In this document: positions 46,532 through 54,812 of the stretch, in pieces
Layout: each line of letters begins with the position of its first letter
Position numbering within the stretch: the stretch's first letter is position 1
Origin: Sandaracinaceae bacterium
GTDB lineage: Bacteria; Myxococcota_A; Polyangia; Polyangiales; Sandaracinaceae
Assembly: GCA_020633195.1 (NCBI GenBank)
Contig: JACKEC010000026.1
Location: 62,001-126,000 of the forward strand
Direction: 5' to 3'
DNA: 64,000 bases
Made by a program: the position numbers and the translations under genes
Notes under the pieces: model-generated
What the model was told of the DNA's origin: nothing
Databases searched by the model: none
What the model saw: the letters and a program-made list of their open reading frames with translations, nothing else

Positions 46532-47707
46532 ATGAGCATCGAGAAGAAGCAGCACCTCAACGTCGGCACCATCGGCCACGTCGACCACGGCAAGACGACG
46601 CTGACCGCGGCGATCACCGCGGTCACGGCGCACGTGTACGGCGGCGAGGCGCGCGGCTTCGACCAGATCGACAACGCGCCCGAGGAGCGGCGGCGGGGGA
46701 TCACCATCCAGGCGTCCCACGTGCGCTACGAGTCCGGCGCGAGGGTCTACGCCCACGTCGACTGCCCCGGCCACGAGGCGTTCATCAAGAACATGATCGC
46801 GGGCGCGTCCCAGATGGACGGCGCGATCCTCCTCGTGGACGGCTCCGTCGGGCCGCAGGCGCAGACGCGTGAGCACGTGCTGCTCGCGCGGCAGGTCGGC
46901 GTCGACCACCTCGTGGTCTTCGTCAACAAGACCGACGTGGCCGACCCGGAGCTCCTCGATCTCGTCGAGATCGAGACCGCGGAGCTCCTCGAGGCCCACG
47001 GCTACCTCGACCCCGTCTTCGTGCGCGGCTCCGCGCGCGAGGCGCTGCGCGCGTGTGAGGCGGGTCGCTTCGACGACCCGGCGACCGCGTGCGTGCGCGA
47101 GCTCGTCGACGCGCTCGACGAGCACATCCCGGTCCCGGAGCGCGACCTCGAGGGGGCGTTCTTCCTCCCCATCGAGGGCGTGCACGGGATCGACGGGCTC
47201 GGCACCGTGATCAGCGGCAAGGTCGAGCGCGGCCGCGCGAGCCTCGGCGACTCCGTCGAGATCGTGGGCCGCGGCGGTGAGCCGCTGCGCGCGGTGATCA
47301 AGGGCATCCAGTCGTTCCACAGGGACGTGCCGGAGGCCCTCGCGGGCCACAACGTCGGGTTGCTCCTGCGCGGCGTCGGCCGTGACGAGGTCGTGCGCGG
47401 CCAGGTCGCGGTCGCGCCGGGCTCGGTCCACGCCCGCGACGGCGGCGAGGCGGAGATCTTCCTCCTCACCACCGCCGAGGGCGGGCGCCGCGGGCCCTTC
47501 GGCCCGGGCTACTCGCCGCAGCTGTACTTCGGGGTCGTGGGCGTCACCGGCGTCCTCGACTTCGACGACGGCGTGCTCGCTCCGGGTGACCGCGCGAGCG
47601 TGCGCTTCCGCCTCGGCCGACCCGTCGCCGTCGAGCCCGGCATGCGCTTCGCCATGCGCGAAGGCGGCCGCACCATCGGCGCCGGCGTCGTCCGCGGCGT
47701 GGCGTGA
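46532..47707 (+). CDS. Divergent EF-Tu paralog
   Basis: 391 residues, full-length three-domain EF-Tu. GTPase motifs: GHVDHGKT (15-22), RRGITI, HVDCPGH with the catalytic-position His, NKTD (NKCD in most EF-Tu), and GSA. Domain 3 ends with AMREGGRTIGAGVV. Differences from housekeeping EF-Tu: GHEAFIKNM where GHADYVKNM is usual, and an altered domain-3 entry (HARDGGEAEIFLL instead of the PHTKF-type segment). No rpsL, rpsG, fusA or tRNA genes adjoin it. It could be a second tuf copy used under particular conditions or a specialised factor. A strong terminator follows. Confidence 0.9.
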   Translation: MSIEKKQHLNVGTIGHVDHGKTTLTAAITAVTAHVYGGEARGFDQIDNAPEERRRGITIQASHVRYESGARVYAHVDCPGHEAFIKNMIAGASQMDGAILLVDGSVGPQAQTREHVLLARQVGVDHLVVFVNKTDVADPELLDLVEIETAELLEAHGYLDPVFVRGSAREALRACEAGRFDDPATACVRELVDALDEHIPVPERDLEGAFFLPIEGVHGIDGLGTVISGKVERGRASLGDSVEIVGRGGEPLRAVIKGIQSFHRDVPEALAGHNVGLLLRGVGRDEVVRGQVAVAPGSVHARDGGEAEIFLLTTAEGGRRGPFGPGYSPQLYFGVVGVTGVLDFDDGVLAPGDRASVRFRLGRPVAVEPGMRFAMREGGRTIGAGVVRGVA

Positions 47708-47713
47708 TCCCAC

Positions 47714-47744
47714 GGCGCCCTCCGGAGCTCCTCCGGAGGGCGCC
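47714..47744. terminator. 14-bp perfect hairpin after the EF-Tu-like gene (bidirectional)
   Basis: GGCGCCCTCCGGAG and CTCCGGAGGGCGCC with a CTC loop, seven bases after the stop and five before the convergent gene's stop at 47749. A GCTTCT stretch follows on the plus strand. It probably terminates both genes. Confidence 0.75.
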
Positions 47745-47748
47745 GCTT

Positions 47749-48582
47749 CTAGAACACGTCGCGCATCGACGCGAAGTCGAAGTAGCCGACCCCGTGCATC
47801 TGCCCGTTCAGGTTCCGGCGCAGGGTGGTCTCGAGCTCGGACACGGAGTGCTGCTGGAGCCAGGGCCGCATGTGCGCGTCGCCGCGCGCGTAGACGATCG
47901 GCCAGATCGGGAGCCGCCCCGCGAAGTAGCCGTGGCGCGCGCGGTGGCTGCGCGTCCCCTCACCCCAGCTCATCGCGTCGGCCGGGTCGGCGATCGCGAA
48001 GCTCAGGTAGACGCGGTCCACGTGCTCGGCGATCCAGGCGCCCTCCTCCGCGGTCGGGTAGCCGAGGTAGCAGGCGATCCAGCCGTCGCCCTTCTGGGCG
48101 CGCATCGCCGTCAAGATCTGTTGCAATTCAGCGAAGCGAGCGGCGCGCTCGGCGGGCGGCGCGTTCCAGAACTCGAATTCCGTCACCCAGCCCGTGAAGC
48201 GGGCGTTCGGGTGCTCGCGCTCCCAGCGGGTCAGGTCCTCCACGCGATCCATCGCGGAGATCGGCGCGACGACGTCGAGGCCGCGCGCGTGGGCCGTCTC
48301 GAGGAAGGTGGCGAGCGCCTCCTGCTGGTTGCGGAGCGCCGCGCCGAGGCCGTACAGGGTGAGCTCGGCGAAGCCGTGGCTCGTGGCGAGCTCGAGCGCC
48401 GCGTCCCGCTCGTCGAAGCTGCCGACGTAGAGCGAGCGGCGCTCGGGCTCGGCGGGCGCGGCGGCCGGCGCCGTGGCGGCGGGCGCGGAGCCCGCGGGCC
48501 GCGCGGTCAGCGCGGATCGTCGCCCGGGGATGACCCCGCAGCCGGCCCACAGCAGCAGCCCCACCACCGCGACCCGCTTCAT
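47749..48582 (-). CDS. Lipoprotein with a TIM-barrel-like domain, function unknown
   Basis: 277 residues. Lipobox (VVGLLLWAGC, Cys about 15), an Ala/Pro linker, then a domain resembling a small glycoside-hydrolase-type barrel (SLYVGSFDERDAALELA, FTGWVTEFEFWNAP, GDGWIACYLGYPTAEEG, DRVYLSFAIADPADAM, GQMHGVGYFDF). The family is not recognised and catalytic residues are not identifiable. The start at 48582 gives a proper signal. An upstream ATG at 48663 overlaps the previous stop (ATGA) and would add 27 residues, so coupling to the upstream gene is likely whichever is used. Confidence 0.75.
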   Translation of the reverse strand: MKRVAVVGLLLWAGCGVIPGRRSALTARPAGSAPAATAPAAAPAEPERRSLYVGSFDERDAALELATSHGFAELTLYGLGAALRNQQEALATFLETAHARGLDVVAPISAMDRVEDLTRWEREHPNARFTGWVTEFEFWNAPPAERAARFAELQQILTAMRAQKGDGWIACYLGYPTAEEGAWIAEHVDRVYLSFAIADPADAMSWGEGTRSHRARHGYFAGRLPIWPIVYARGDAHMRPWLQQHSVSELETTLRRNLNGQMHGVGYFDFASMRDVF

Positions 48583-48659
48583 CGCCTCGCTGTCGATCCC
48601 TCGCACGCGCACCTCCGAGCCGGCACCTTCGTTCGCTCGACGCCTCGCGTCCAGTCGGG

Positions 48660-49346
48660 TCATCGCAGGCGCAGCCGGACCGTGAAGGCGTCGACGCCGT
48701 CGCCCGCGTCGGACACCGTCATCTCCGAGGTCGTCAGGTCCACGCGCAGGCGCGGGTCTCCGTCGACGGCCGTGTGACCGACGTCCTCGGCGCGCAGCGG
48801 GCGGCCCTCGTCGTCGACCTCGCAGTCGACGTAGCCGGCCGTCTGCGTCGGGTTCGGGTAGATGACGTGCCCATCGCAGATCACGCGCACGAGGCAGTCG
48901 TAGCGTCCGCTCCGGGCGGGCAGGAGCCGCGCGGTGCAGCGGGCGTCCTCGCCGAACGGGAGCGCGCCCTCGAGCTGCGTGATCGAGGCGGCGCGCTCCA
49001 TCGGCTCGAAGGGCAGCTCCACCCCGGCGTCGCCGGGGCCGATCCGGAACTGGCGCAGCATCGCCCAGCGCTGCGGGTCGTACGCCTGGTCGTGCGCCGC
49101 CTCCGACATGCCCGGCGGGATCGCCGGGATGCGGCGACCCTCGATCGAGGCGGGCGGGGGCCCCGCGTCCTCCACCCACGCGTGGTGGACCCACGTCTCG
49201 GGCTCGCCGGGTGACCGTGCTGGCTCCGGGCGCCGGTCGGAGCCGAGGGGGCCTTCGAAGGTGCGGTAGGCCACGAACGCGAAGCCCGCGAGGACGACGA
49301 GCAGGACGACGAGCACCGGCCAGCCGACGCGCAGGCGCTCACTCAT
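48660..49346 (-). CDS. Single-span membrane protein of unknown function
   Basis: 228 residues: one N-terminal helix (about 8-28, PVLVVLLVVLAGFAFVAY), then a Pro/Glu-rich linker and a periplasmic beta-rich domain with three Cys residues (DARCTARLL, YDCLVRVICDGH) and a YVDCEV strand. No family recognised. The gene overlaps the PhnD-like gene upstream by 8 nt and the lipoprotein downstream by 4 nt, so all three form one operon. Confidence 0.7.
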   Translation of the reverse strand: MSERLRVGWPVLVVLLVVLAGFAFVAYRTFEGPLGSDRRPEPARSPGEPETWVHHAWVEDAGPPPASIEGRRIPAIPPGMSEAAHDQAYDPQRWAMLRQFRIGPGDAGVELPFEPMERAASITQLEGALPFGEDARCTARLLPARSGRYDCLVRVICDGHVIYPNPTQTAGYVDCEVDDEGRPLRAEDVGHTAVDGDPRLRVDLTTSEMTVSDAGDGVDAFTVRLRLR

Positions 49347-50115
49347 GCGCGATGAGGCGACGTAGCTCGGCGTACTCGCCCGCGATCGCGCGCACGAAGC
49401 CCTCGGCGTCGAGCGCGAGGCAGAACGCCGCCCGGGCCCGCGCGCCCTTCTGCTCGAAGACCCGGCGCGCGATGCGCTCGGCGCGCTTGGGGTCGAGCGC
49501 GCGCGTGAGCCCGATCGCGTCGTTCGGGGTCTCGCGGGTCACGTGGATGCCCACGAGCTCCTCGGCCGCGGTCTTGCCGCCGAACGCGGCGAGCGCGTCG
49601 CGGAGCGCCGACGGCGTCCCGTCGCGGACGGTCACCGCGGCGAAGTCGGCCTGCCCCTCGAGCAGCGCGTCGAGCGCGTTGGGGTAGCTGCCGTGGAAGC
49701 GCTGGTCGCGCAGGCCGTCGACGAGCCCGCGGTCGCGGAGCTCGGAGAGCGCGAGCAGGTAGCCGCCCACCGAGAGGCGATCGACCCACGCGGCGCGCTT
49801 GCCGGCGAGCTGCGCGAGGCTGGTCAGGGTGTCCTTCCGGACGACGATCGCGGACCGGTACGACGTCTTGCCCTGCCGCACGCACTTGAACACGCCGCGC
49901 AGGTTCGGCTCGAGGCGCGCGCAGACCGTCGGCGGCATCCAGACCAGATCCGCGTCGCCGCGCTCCGCTCGGTCGCCGAGGTCCGCGTAGCCGTCCGCGA
50001 CGTCGATCTCGACGGTCTCGGCCAGGTCGGCGCGCAGTGACTGGTCGAGCAGCTCGCCTCGGGCGCGCGCTCGGGCGGAGCCGACGGACGGAGGCAGCAA
50101 GAGCCGGAGCGTCAC
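49339..50115 (-). CDS. PhnD/SsuA-type substrate-binding protein without a signal peptide
   Basis: 258 residues from a GTG at 50115 (MTLRLLLPPSVGSARARARG). The periplasmic-binding-protein fold is seen in ADLVWMPPTVCARLEPN, YRSAIVVRKDTLTSLAQLAGKRAAWVDRLSVGGYLLAL and DALLEGQADFAAVTVRDG. The fold normally captures phosphonates, sulfonates or similar ligands outside the cell, but no signal peptide, lipobox or ABC transporter genes are present. An ATG at 50211 would extend it but still give no signal. It may be a cytoplasmic ligand sensor (inference). Confidence 0.8.
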   Translation of the reverse strand: MTLRLLLPPSVGSARARARGELLDQSLRADLAETVEIDVADGYADLGDRAERGDADLVWMPPTVCARLEPNLRGVFKCVRQGKTSYRSAIVVRKDTLTSLAQLAGKRAAWVDRLSVGGYLLALSELRDRGLVDGLRDQRFHGSYPNALDALLEGQADFAAVTVRDGTPSALRDALAAFGGKTAAEELVGIHVTRETPNDAIGLTRALDPKRAERIARRVFEQKGARARAAFCLALDAEGFVRAIAGEYAELRRLIAHE

Positions 50116-50161
50116 GGGCCGCAGTCTACCAGCCCGCGCACCCTCTTCGACGGGGGCTTCG

Positions 50162-50650
50162 TCAACCGGACGCGGCGTCCTTCTCCGCGTCGTCGCGGGC
50201 CCCGAGCTCACCCGTCGGCTCGCCTCGAAGCCGGGGCGCCGAGCGCGCCCCCTGGCGCTCCCCCGCGCGGCCGAGGAGCTTCTCGACGAGCGCCTTGGGC
50301 GGCGTGGCCTTGGAGAGCGCGAGGTCGAAGGCGACGAGCTCGCGATCGACGACGTGATCGAGCTGCGCCGTCAGCAGCACGAGCGGCGGACACGAGGTGA
50401 CGAGCGCCTGACGCAGCTCGCGCGCGAGCTTCGACCCGGTCCCGCCCGGGCCGAGGTCGAAGTCGATCACCACGAGGTCCGGCAGCTCGTCCTCGAGGCG
50501 CTCGAGCAGCCCGACGCCGTCCTCGAAGGCGCGGACCTCCGCGCCGGCGTGCTCGAGGACGCGCGCGAGGGCCCGGAGCCAGGTCACGTCGTCGTCCACG
50601 ACGTACAGGAGCAGCGGGCGCGCGTCGGACAAGGCCCAACCATAGCGCAC
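50162..50650 (-). CDS. Response regulator receiver-domain protein
   Basis: About 162 residues. The receiver domain has YVVDDDVTWL, the phosphoacceptor in LVVIDFDLGPGG, LLTAQ and LSKATPP, so all catalytic positions are occupied. The C-terminus is a short charged tail without an output domain. The start is uncertain: GTG 50650 was chosen; GTG 50686 (behind GGGGGG) and TTG 50632 are in frame. Divergent from the MFS gene and upstream of the PhnD-like gene. Confidence 0.8.
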   Translation of the reverse strand: MRYGWALSDARPLLLYVVDDDVTWLRALARVLEHAGAEVRAFEDGVGLLERLEDELPDLVVIDFDLGPGGTGSKLARELRQALVTSCPPLVLLTAQLDHVVDRELVAFDLALSKATPPKALVEKLLGRAGERQGARSAPRLRGEPTGELGARDDAEKDAASG

Positions 50651-50698
50651 CGCCGCGGAGTTGCCGATCGAGGGTACGCGGTTCACTTTTCGCCCCCC

Positions 50699-52012
50699 GT
50701 GAGGCTCCTGCACCCGGACACGCCGTTCGCTCCGAGGCGCGCGCCCTTCTTCTACGGCTGGGTCGTCCTCGGCGCGTCGACGCTCGGCGTGATCATGAGC
50801 ATCCCCGGGCAGACGATGGGCGTGAGCGTCTTCACGGACCCGCTGATCGAGGCCACCGGGATGTCGCGCTTCGCGCTGTCGAACGCCTACCTCGCGGGGA
50901 CCGTGCTCAGCGCGCTGTCGCTGCCGCGCGGGGGGCGGCTCCTCGATCGCTTCGGGGCGCGCGCGACGGTCCTGTTCGCGTCGTTCGGGCTCGCCGGGAC
51001 GCTCCTCGCGCTCACGTCGATCGACCGCCTCGCCCGCGCCGTCCACGCCGCGTTCACCGCCGCCGACCCGGTCGTGGTGGGCTGGATCGCGCTGGCCTGC
51101 GCGTTCACCGCCCTCCGGTTCACCGGTCAAGGCATGTTGACGATGGTCAGCCGCACCATGCTCGGCAAGTGGTTCGACCGACGCCGCGGCCTCGCCTCCG
51201 GGATCAGCGGGATCTTCGTCGCGTTCGGCTTCGCGGTGGCGCCGCTGGTCCTCGACGCGTGGATCGAGGCGGCCACGTGGCGCGGCGCGTGGGTGGGGAT
51301 GGCGGCGGTGGTCGCGGGCGGCATGGGCGGCTTCGGCTGGCTCCTGTTCCGCGACAACCCGGAGGAGTGCGGGCTCGCGATGGACGGCGCCGCGCCGGAG
51401 GCCGCCAAGGCCCCGGAGGCGACGAGCACGCGGGCCGAGGCCCTGCGCTCGCCGGCCTTCTGGGCGCTGAGCCTCGCGCTCGGCGTCCACGGCCTCGTGA
51501 TCACCGGCTTCACGTTCCACATCGTCGACGTCGGGGCCGAGTTCGGGCTCTCGCGCACCGAGGCGGTGAGCTTCTTCCTGCCCATGGCGGTCTGCTCGAC
51601 GATCACCGGCGCGCTCGTCGGGTGGGCCGCCGACCGGGTGCGCATCCGGACGCTCCTGTTCGTCCTGCTCGGCGCCGAGCTGCTCGGCTACGGCGCCACC
51701 ACGCAGCTCGGGACGCCGGTCGGCTTCGGCCTCGCCGTCGTGGGGCTCGGCGTCTCGGGGGGCTTCTTCGGCCCGCTCGCGTCGGTGGCCCTGCCGCGCT
51801 TCTTCGGCCGGCTCCACCTGGGCGCGATCGCAGGGATGCAATCCATGTTGCTCGTCCTCGGCAGCGCGCTCGGGCCCTCGGCGCTCGCGCTGAGCCGCAC
51901 GAGCACCGGCAGCTACGCGCCGGGCCTGTTCGTCTGCGTGGCCCTCCCCGCGGCGGTCCTCGCGCTCAACGTGTTCGCGCGACACCCGCGCGACGTCCCG
52001 CCGCTCGCTTAG
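50699..52012 (+). CDS. Major facilitator superfamily transporter
   Basis: 437 residues, about 12 membrane helices. MFS features: GGRLLDRFGARATVLF between helices 2 and 3, SRTMLGKWFDRRRGLASGISGIFVAFG, a long central loop (EEAAPEAAKAPEATSTRAE region) and GWAADRVRIRTLLFVLLG in the second half. It belongs to the oxalate/monocarboxylate-like group by general look, but the substrate cannot be assigned. The gene ends with its stop overlapping that of the convergent puuD (52009-52012), so purine-related transport is possible but not shown. Confidence 0.88.
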   Translation: MRLLHPDTPFAPRRAPFFYGWVVLGASTLGVIMSIPGQTMGVSVFTDPLIEATGMSRFALSNAYLAGTVLSALSLPRGGRLLDRFGARATVLFASFGLAGTLLALTSIDRLARAVHAAFTAADPVVVGWIALACAFTALRFTGQGMLTMVSRTMLGKWFDRRRGLASGISGIFVAFGFAVAPLVLDAWIEAATWRGAWVGMAAVVAGGMGGFGWLLFRDNPEECGLAMDGAAPEAAKAPEATSTRAEALRSPAFWALSLALGVHGLVITGFTFHIVDVGAEFGLSRTEAVSFFLPMAVCSTITGALVGWAADRVRIRTLLFVLLGAELLGYGATTQLGTPVGFGLAVVGLGVSGGFFGPLASVALPRFFGRLHLGAIAGMQSMLLVLGSALGPSALALSRTSTGSYAPGLFVCVALPAAVLALNVFARHPRDVPPLA

Positions 52013-53193
52013 GGGCCGGCGGCGCCGCGCCGGTACCAGGCGCCGATGATCGCTCGCTCCTCGTCGGTGATCCCGGTCAGGTTCGACAGGGGCATCTGCT
52101 GGGTGACCACGGCCTGGTTGTAGATGCGCGGGGCGCGATCGAGGATCGCCTGCGGCTGGTCGAACATGATCCCCTGCGGCGCGACCGGGTAGAGCTCCGA
52201 GGTGGGCGCCGAGCTGTGGCACTCGACGCAGCGGCGCTCGACGATGTCGCGGACCATCGCGAAGGTGGCCTCGCCCTCGTACTCGGTGGTCTGCGGCGCG
52301 CTGACGAGCGCGAGGCCGACCATCCCGGCGGCGGCGACCGGCAGGATCCAGACGTTCTTCTCGCCCTTGCCGCGCAGGTTGAACCAGTGGCGCACGCCCG
52401 CGCCCACCAGGCTGATCCCCGCGAGGAGCGCCCAGTTGTACTCGTGCCCGAACGTCATCGGGTAGTGGTTGCTCACCATGATGAAGAGCACGGGGAGCGT
52501 GAGGTAGTTGTTGTGCAACGAACGTTGCGCGGCGGCCTGGCCGAGCGAGGCCTCCGGCGTCTGCCCCGCGGTCATCGCCGCGACAAGGACCTTCTGGTTC
52601 GGGATGATCACGAAGAAGACGTTCCACGCCATGATCGTCCCGATCAGCGCGCCGACGTGGATGTAGGCCGCGCGCGGCCCGAAGAGCTGGGTCAGGCCGA
52701 ACGCGAGGCCGGTCAGGAGCGCGAAGCCGAGGAGCGCGAACGGCACGGGGTAGCGGCCGAGCGGGCTCTTGCAGAGCAGGTGGTAGACGACCCAGCCGCC
52801 CACGAGGGTGCCGACGCCGATCGTGATCGCGAGGTGCGGGTGCAGCGCGCGGACCTGGCTGTCGACGAGGTAGGAGCTCGGCTGCAGGTAGTAGACGAGC
52901 ACGAGCAGCGTCGCCCCGGTCACCCACGTGAAGTACGCCTCGTACTTGAACCAGTGCAGGACCTTCGGGAGCTTCTCGGGCGCGACCTCGTACTTCAGCA
53001 CCCGGTAGAAGTGGCCGCCGTGCACCGACCACAGCTCACCGTCGACGCCCTTCGGGGCGGCGTCGCCCTCGACCGCGCGGATGTGGTTGTTCAGCCAGTT
53101 GAAGTAGAACGACGTGCCGATCCACGCCGCCCCGAAGATGATGTGTAGCCACCGCGTGACGAGCGAGAGCCAGTCGACGATCTGAACGTCCAT
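52009..53193 (-). CDS. puuD: PuuD-type membrane urate hydroxylase with C-terminal cytochrome c domain
   Basis: 394 residues. Oxidises urate to 5-hydroxyisourate, passing electrons to its cytochrome c. Seen: N-terminal LSLVTRWLHIIFGAAWIGTSFYFNWLNNH, about eight helices to residue 300 (HPHLAITIGVGTLVGGWVVYHLL, NQKVLVAAMTAG, VSNHYPMTFGHEYNW), then a c-type heme domain with CVECH at about 322 and a Met-ligand candidate in QQMPLSN. This is the DUF989 family. It complements the xanthine dehydrogenase genes 6-11 kb downstream. Confidence 0.93.
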   Translation of the reverse strand: MDVQIVDWLSLVTRWLHIIFGAAWIGTSFYFNWLNNHIRAVEGDAAPKGVDGELWSVHGGHFYRVLKYEVAPEKLPKVLHWFKYEAYFTWVTGATLLVLVYYLQPSSYLVDSQVRALHPHLAITIGVGTLVGGWVVYHLLCKSPLGRYPVPFALLGFALLTGLAFGLTQLFGPRAAYIHVGALIGTIMAWNVFFVIIPNQKVLVAAMTAGQTPEASLGQAAAQRSLHNNYLTLPVLFIMVSNHYPMTFGHEYNWALLAGISLVGAGVRHWFNLRGKGEKNVWILPVAAAGMVGLALVSAPQTTEYEGEATFAMVRDIVERRCVECHSSAPTSELYPVAPQGIMFDQPQAILDRAPRIYNQAVVTQQMPLSNLTGITDEERAIIGAWYRRGAAGP

Positions 53194-53348
53194 GAAGGGC
53201 GAGATCCTATACGTATCGCGACCGATTGGCGCGATCGGGGACCATCGACCTCGGCGCCGTGCGGCCGCCCCACCCCAGCCGAGGACCCACGCGGCGACGT
53301 TCGGGCCTGGTCCGACCTCTGCTAGCCTGTCGTCGTCGGAGGTCCTGG

Positions 53349-54512
53349 ATGCTTCGAAGCTCGGCCGTGATGGTGGCGCTCGCAGCCCTCACCGCGATGG
53401 CGGCGGGCTGCGACTGCTCGGCGCCCGGAGCCCGGATGACGTGCACGGCGGGCGAGGTGAACTGCGAGTGCGCGAGCGGCGGTCGATGCCTCACCGGGCT
53501 CGAGTGCGTGGGCGGCCTCTGCACCGACCCGACCGGGATGACCGACTCCGGGACCACGCCGCCGATGGACGCGATGGTGCCGCCGCGCGCCGACGCCGGG
53601 CCGGGCGGCCCGCCGGACGTGGGGCCGAACCCCGATGCGTTCTTCGCCGACGACCCGCCCCCGATGGTGTGCCTCGAGGACGGGGGGATGGGGCCGCCGA
53701 CCGATCCGCCGGGCGGCACCCCCGAGTGCCCCGACGACAAGAACCGCGAGGGCTGCCGCTGCGACGAGGTCGGCTCGACGGCGCCTTGCTGGCCGGGGCT
53801 CCGGGCGAACCGCAACCGCGGCATCTGCCGCGACGGCACGACGACGTGCGAGGCCTTCGACGAGTTCACCGGCCGCTGGGGCGCCTGCCGGGGCTACGTC
53901 CTGCCGACCGAGGGCGTCGAGCTCGGGCCGGCCGCCTGCCGCTGCTTCTCGGTGGGGCGCTGGCAGATCGACAACCTCAGCCCGTGCTTCGTCGACTACG
54001 GCGCGAGCGGCGTCTACGCGGTCAGCACCTACGTCGGAGGCGGGGGCACGGCGATGTGCCCGACCCTGCCGTCGGGCTCGAGCCCACCCCCGGCGCCGCA
54101 GGCCGGCACCGACTGGAGCACCGACCGGCTCACCGTCGACTGCGAGGGGCGCTTCGAGCTCTGCTACACGCTGCGCGCGGGCAACGCCGACACGCCGAGC
54201 CCCTCGGACTGCATGGTCGCCCGCGTGTGCACCGGCGAGTTCTGGTACTCGATGCGCGACATGGTCCAGGAGCTCCCGCCCCTGCCGTCCTGGACGAGCC
54301 CCGACTCCGCCTGCGCGCGGCAGTTCCGCGACTCCGGCGGCTACGGCGAGATGAGCGTCCTCGGGCTGAGCGTCGAGTGCGACACGATCGACGACGGCAG
54401 CGGCGCCGAGTACGTCTTCAACCGCGTCAACTACTGCCCCCTCCGCTGCAACACCGACCCCACCGGCGCCGGCTGCGAGAGCTGCATGATGGGCGGCTCC
54501 GGGATGTTCTGA
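53349..54512 (+). CDS. Cys-rich lipoprotein
   Basis: 387 residues from an ATG preceded by GGAGG. Lipobox (LTAMAAGC, Cys about 21), then a Cys-rich EGF-like start (CTAGEVNCECASGGRCLTGLECVGGLC), a Pro/Gly/Met linker, and a Cys-rich domain with many probable disulfides (GCRCDEVGS, ACRCFSVGRWQIDNLSPCF, CEGRFELCYTLRAG, CPLRCNTDPTGAGCESC). No family recognised; probably surface-exposed. The last 22 bases recur as a near-copy at 54642-54663. Confidence 0.8.
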   Translation: MLRSSAVMVALAALTAMAAGCDCSAPGARMTCTAGEVNCECASGGRCLTGLECVGGLCTDPTGMTDSGTTPPMDAMVPPRADAGPGGPPDVGPNPDAFFADDPPPMVCLEDGGMGPPTDPPGGTPECPDDKNREGCRCDEVGSTAPCWPGLRANRNRGICRDGTTTCEAFDEFTGRWGACRGYVLPTEGVELGPAACRCFSVGRWQIDNLSPCFVDYGASGVYAVSTYVGGGGTAMCPTLPSGSSPPPAPQAGTDWSTDRLTVDCEGRFELCYTLRAGNADTPSPSDCMVARVCTGEFWYSMRDMVQELPPLPSWTSPDSACARQFRDSGGYGEMSVLGLSVECDTIDDGSGAEYVFNRVNYCPLRCNTDPTGAGCESCMMGGSGMF

Positions 54513-54663
54513 TTTTCTGGGAGGGGCTGCGCCCCTCCCCCCACGCTGGGACGGCGATCCTCGCTGCCTCGCGAGCTACGCCCGCTCGCCGCCCCGCGCG
54601 GGTCCCCCCACCCATCTCGCGCTGCGCGCGACGAGCGCGTTGGGCGGCTCCGGCATGTTCTGA
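54491..54663. repeat. 22-bp direct duplication of the lipoprotein gene's 3' end flanking about 130 bp of hairpin-rich DNA
   Basis: 54491-54512 (last codons and stop) recurs at 54642-54663 with one mismatch (G to C). Between them are a perfect 9-bp hairpin GGGAGGGGC-TGC-GCCCCTCCC (54519-54539), probably the gene's terminator, and further GC palindromes. The arrangement looks like insertion of a repeat element with duplication of the gene end. No gene is seen in 54513-54812. Confidence 0.75.
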
Positions 54664-54807
54664 GGGACGATCCTCTTCAGTTTCTTCATCGCGCTTCGAA
54701 GAAGAAAGTGAAGAAGATCGTCCCCGCGCGCTCGATGTGAGGGACGATCCTCTTCAGTTTCTTCATCGCGCTTCGAAGAAGAAAGTGAAGAAGATCGTCC
54801 CCGCGCG
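54661..54807. repeat. Two identical 70-bp near-palindromic units in tandem
   Basis: 54661-54730 and 54738-54807 are identical and separated by CTCGATG. Each unit folds into a long hairpin: the left arm GGGACGATCCTCTTCAG plus TTTCTTC pairs with the right arm ending GAAGATCGTCCC (about 24 bp with two mismatches). The units are AT-richer than the surroundings and lie between convergent genes. Probably a REP/BIME-like or small transposable element that may also terminate transcription. Confidence 0.9.
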
Positions 54808-54812
54808 TGGGC

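Noticed and set aside
46532..47707. Reading this gene as the housekeeping tuf
   Set aside because: No str-operon or tRNA genes nearby and several EF-Tu-invariant blocks are changed; treated as a paralog until the genome is checked.
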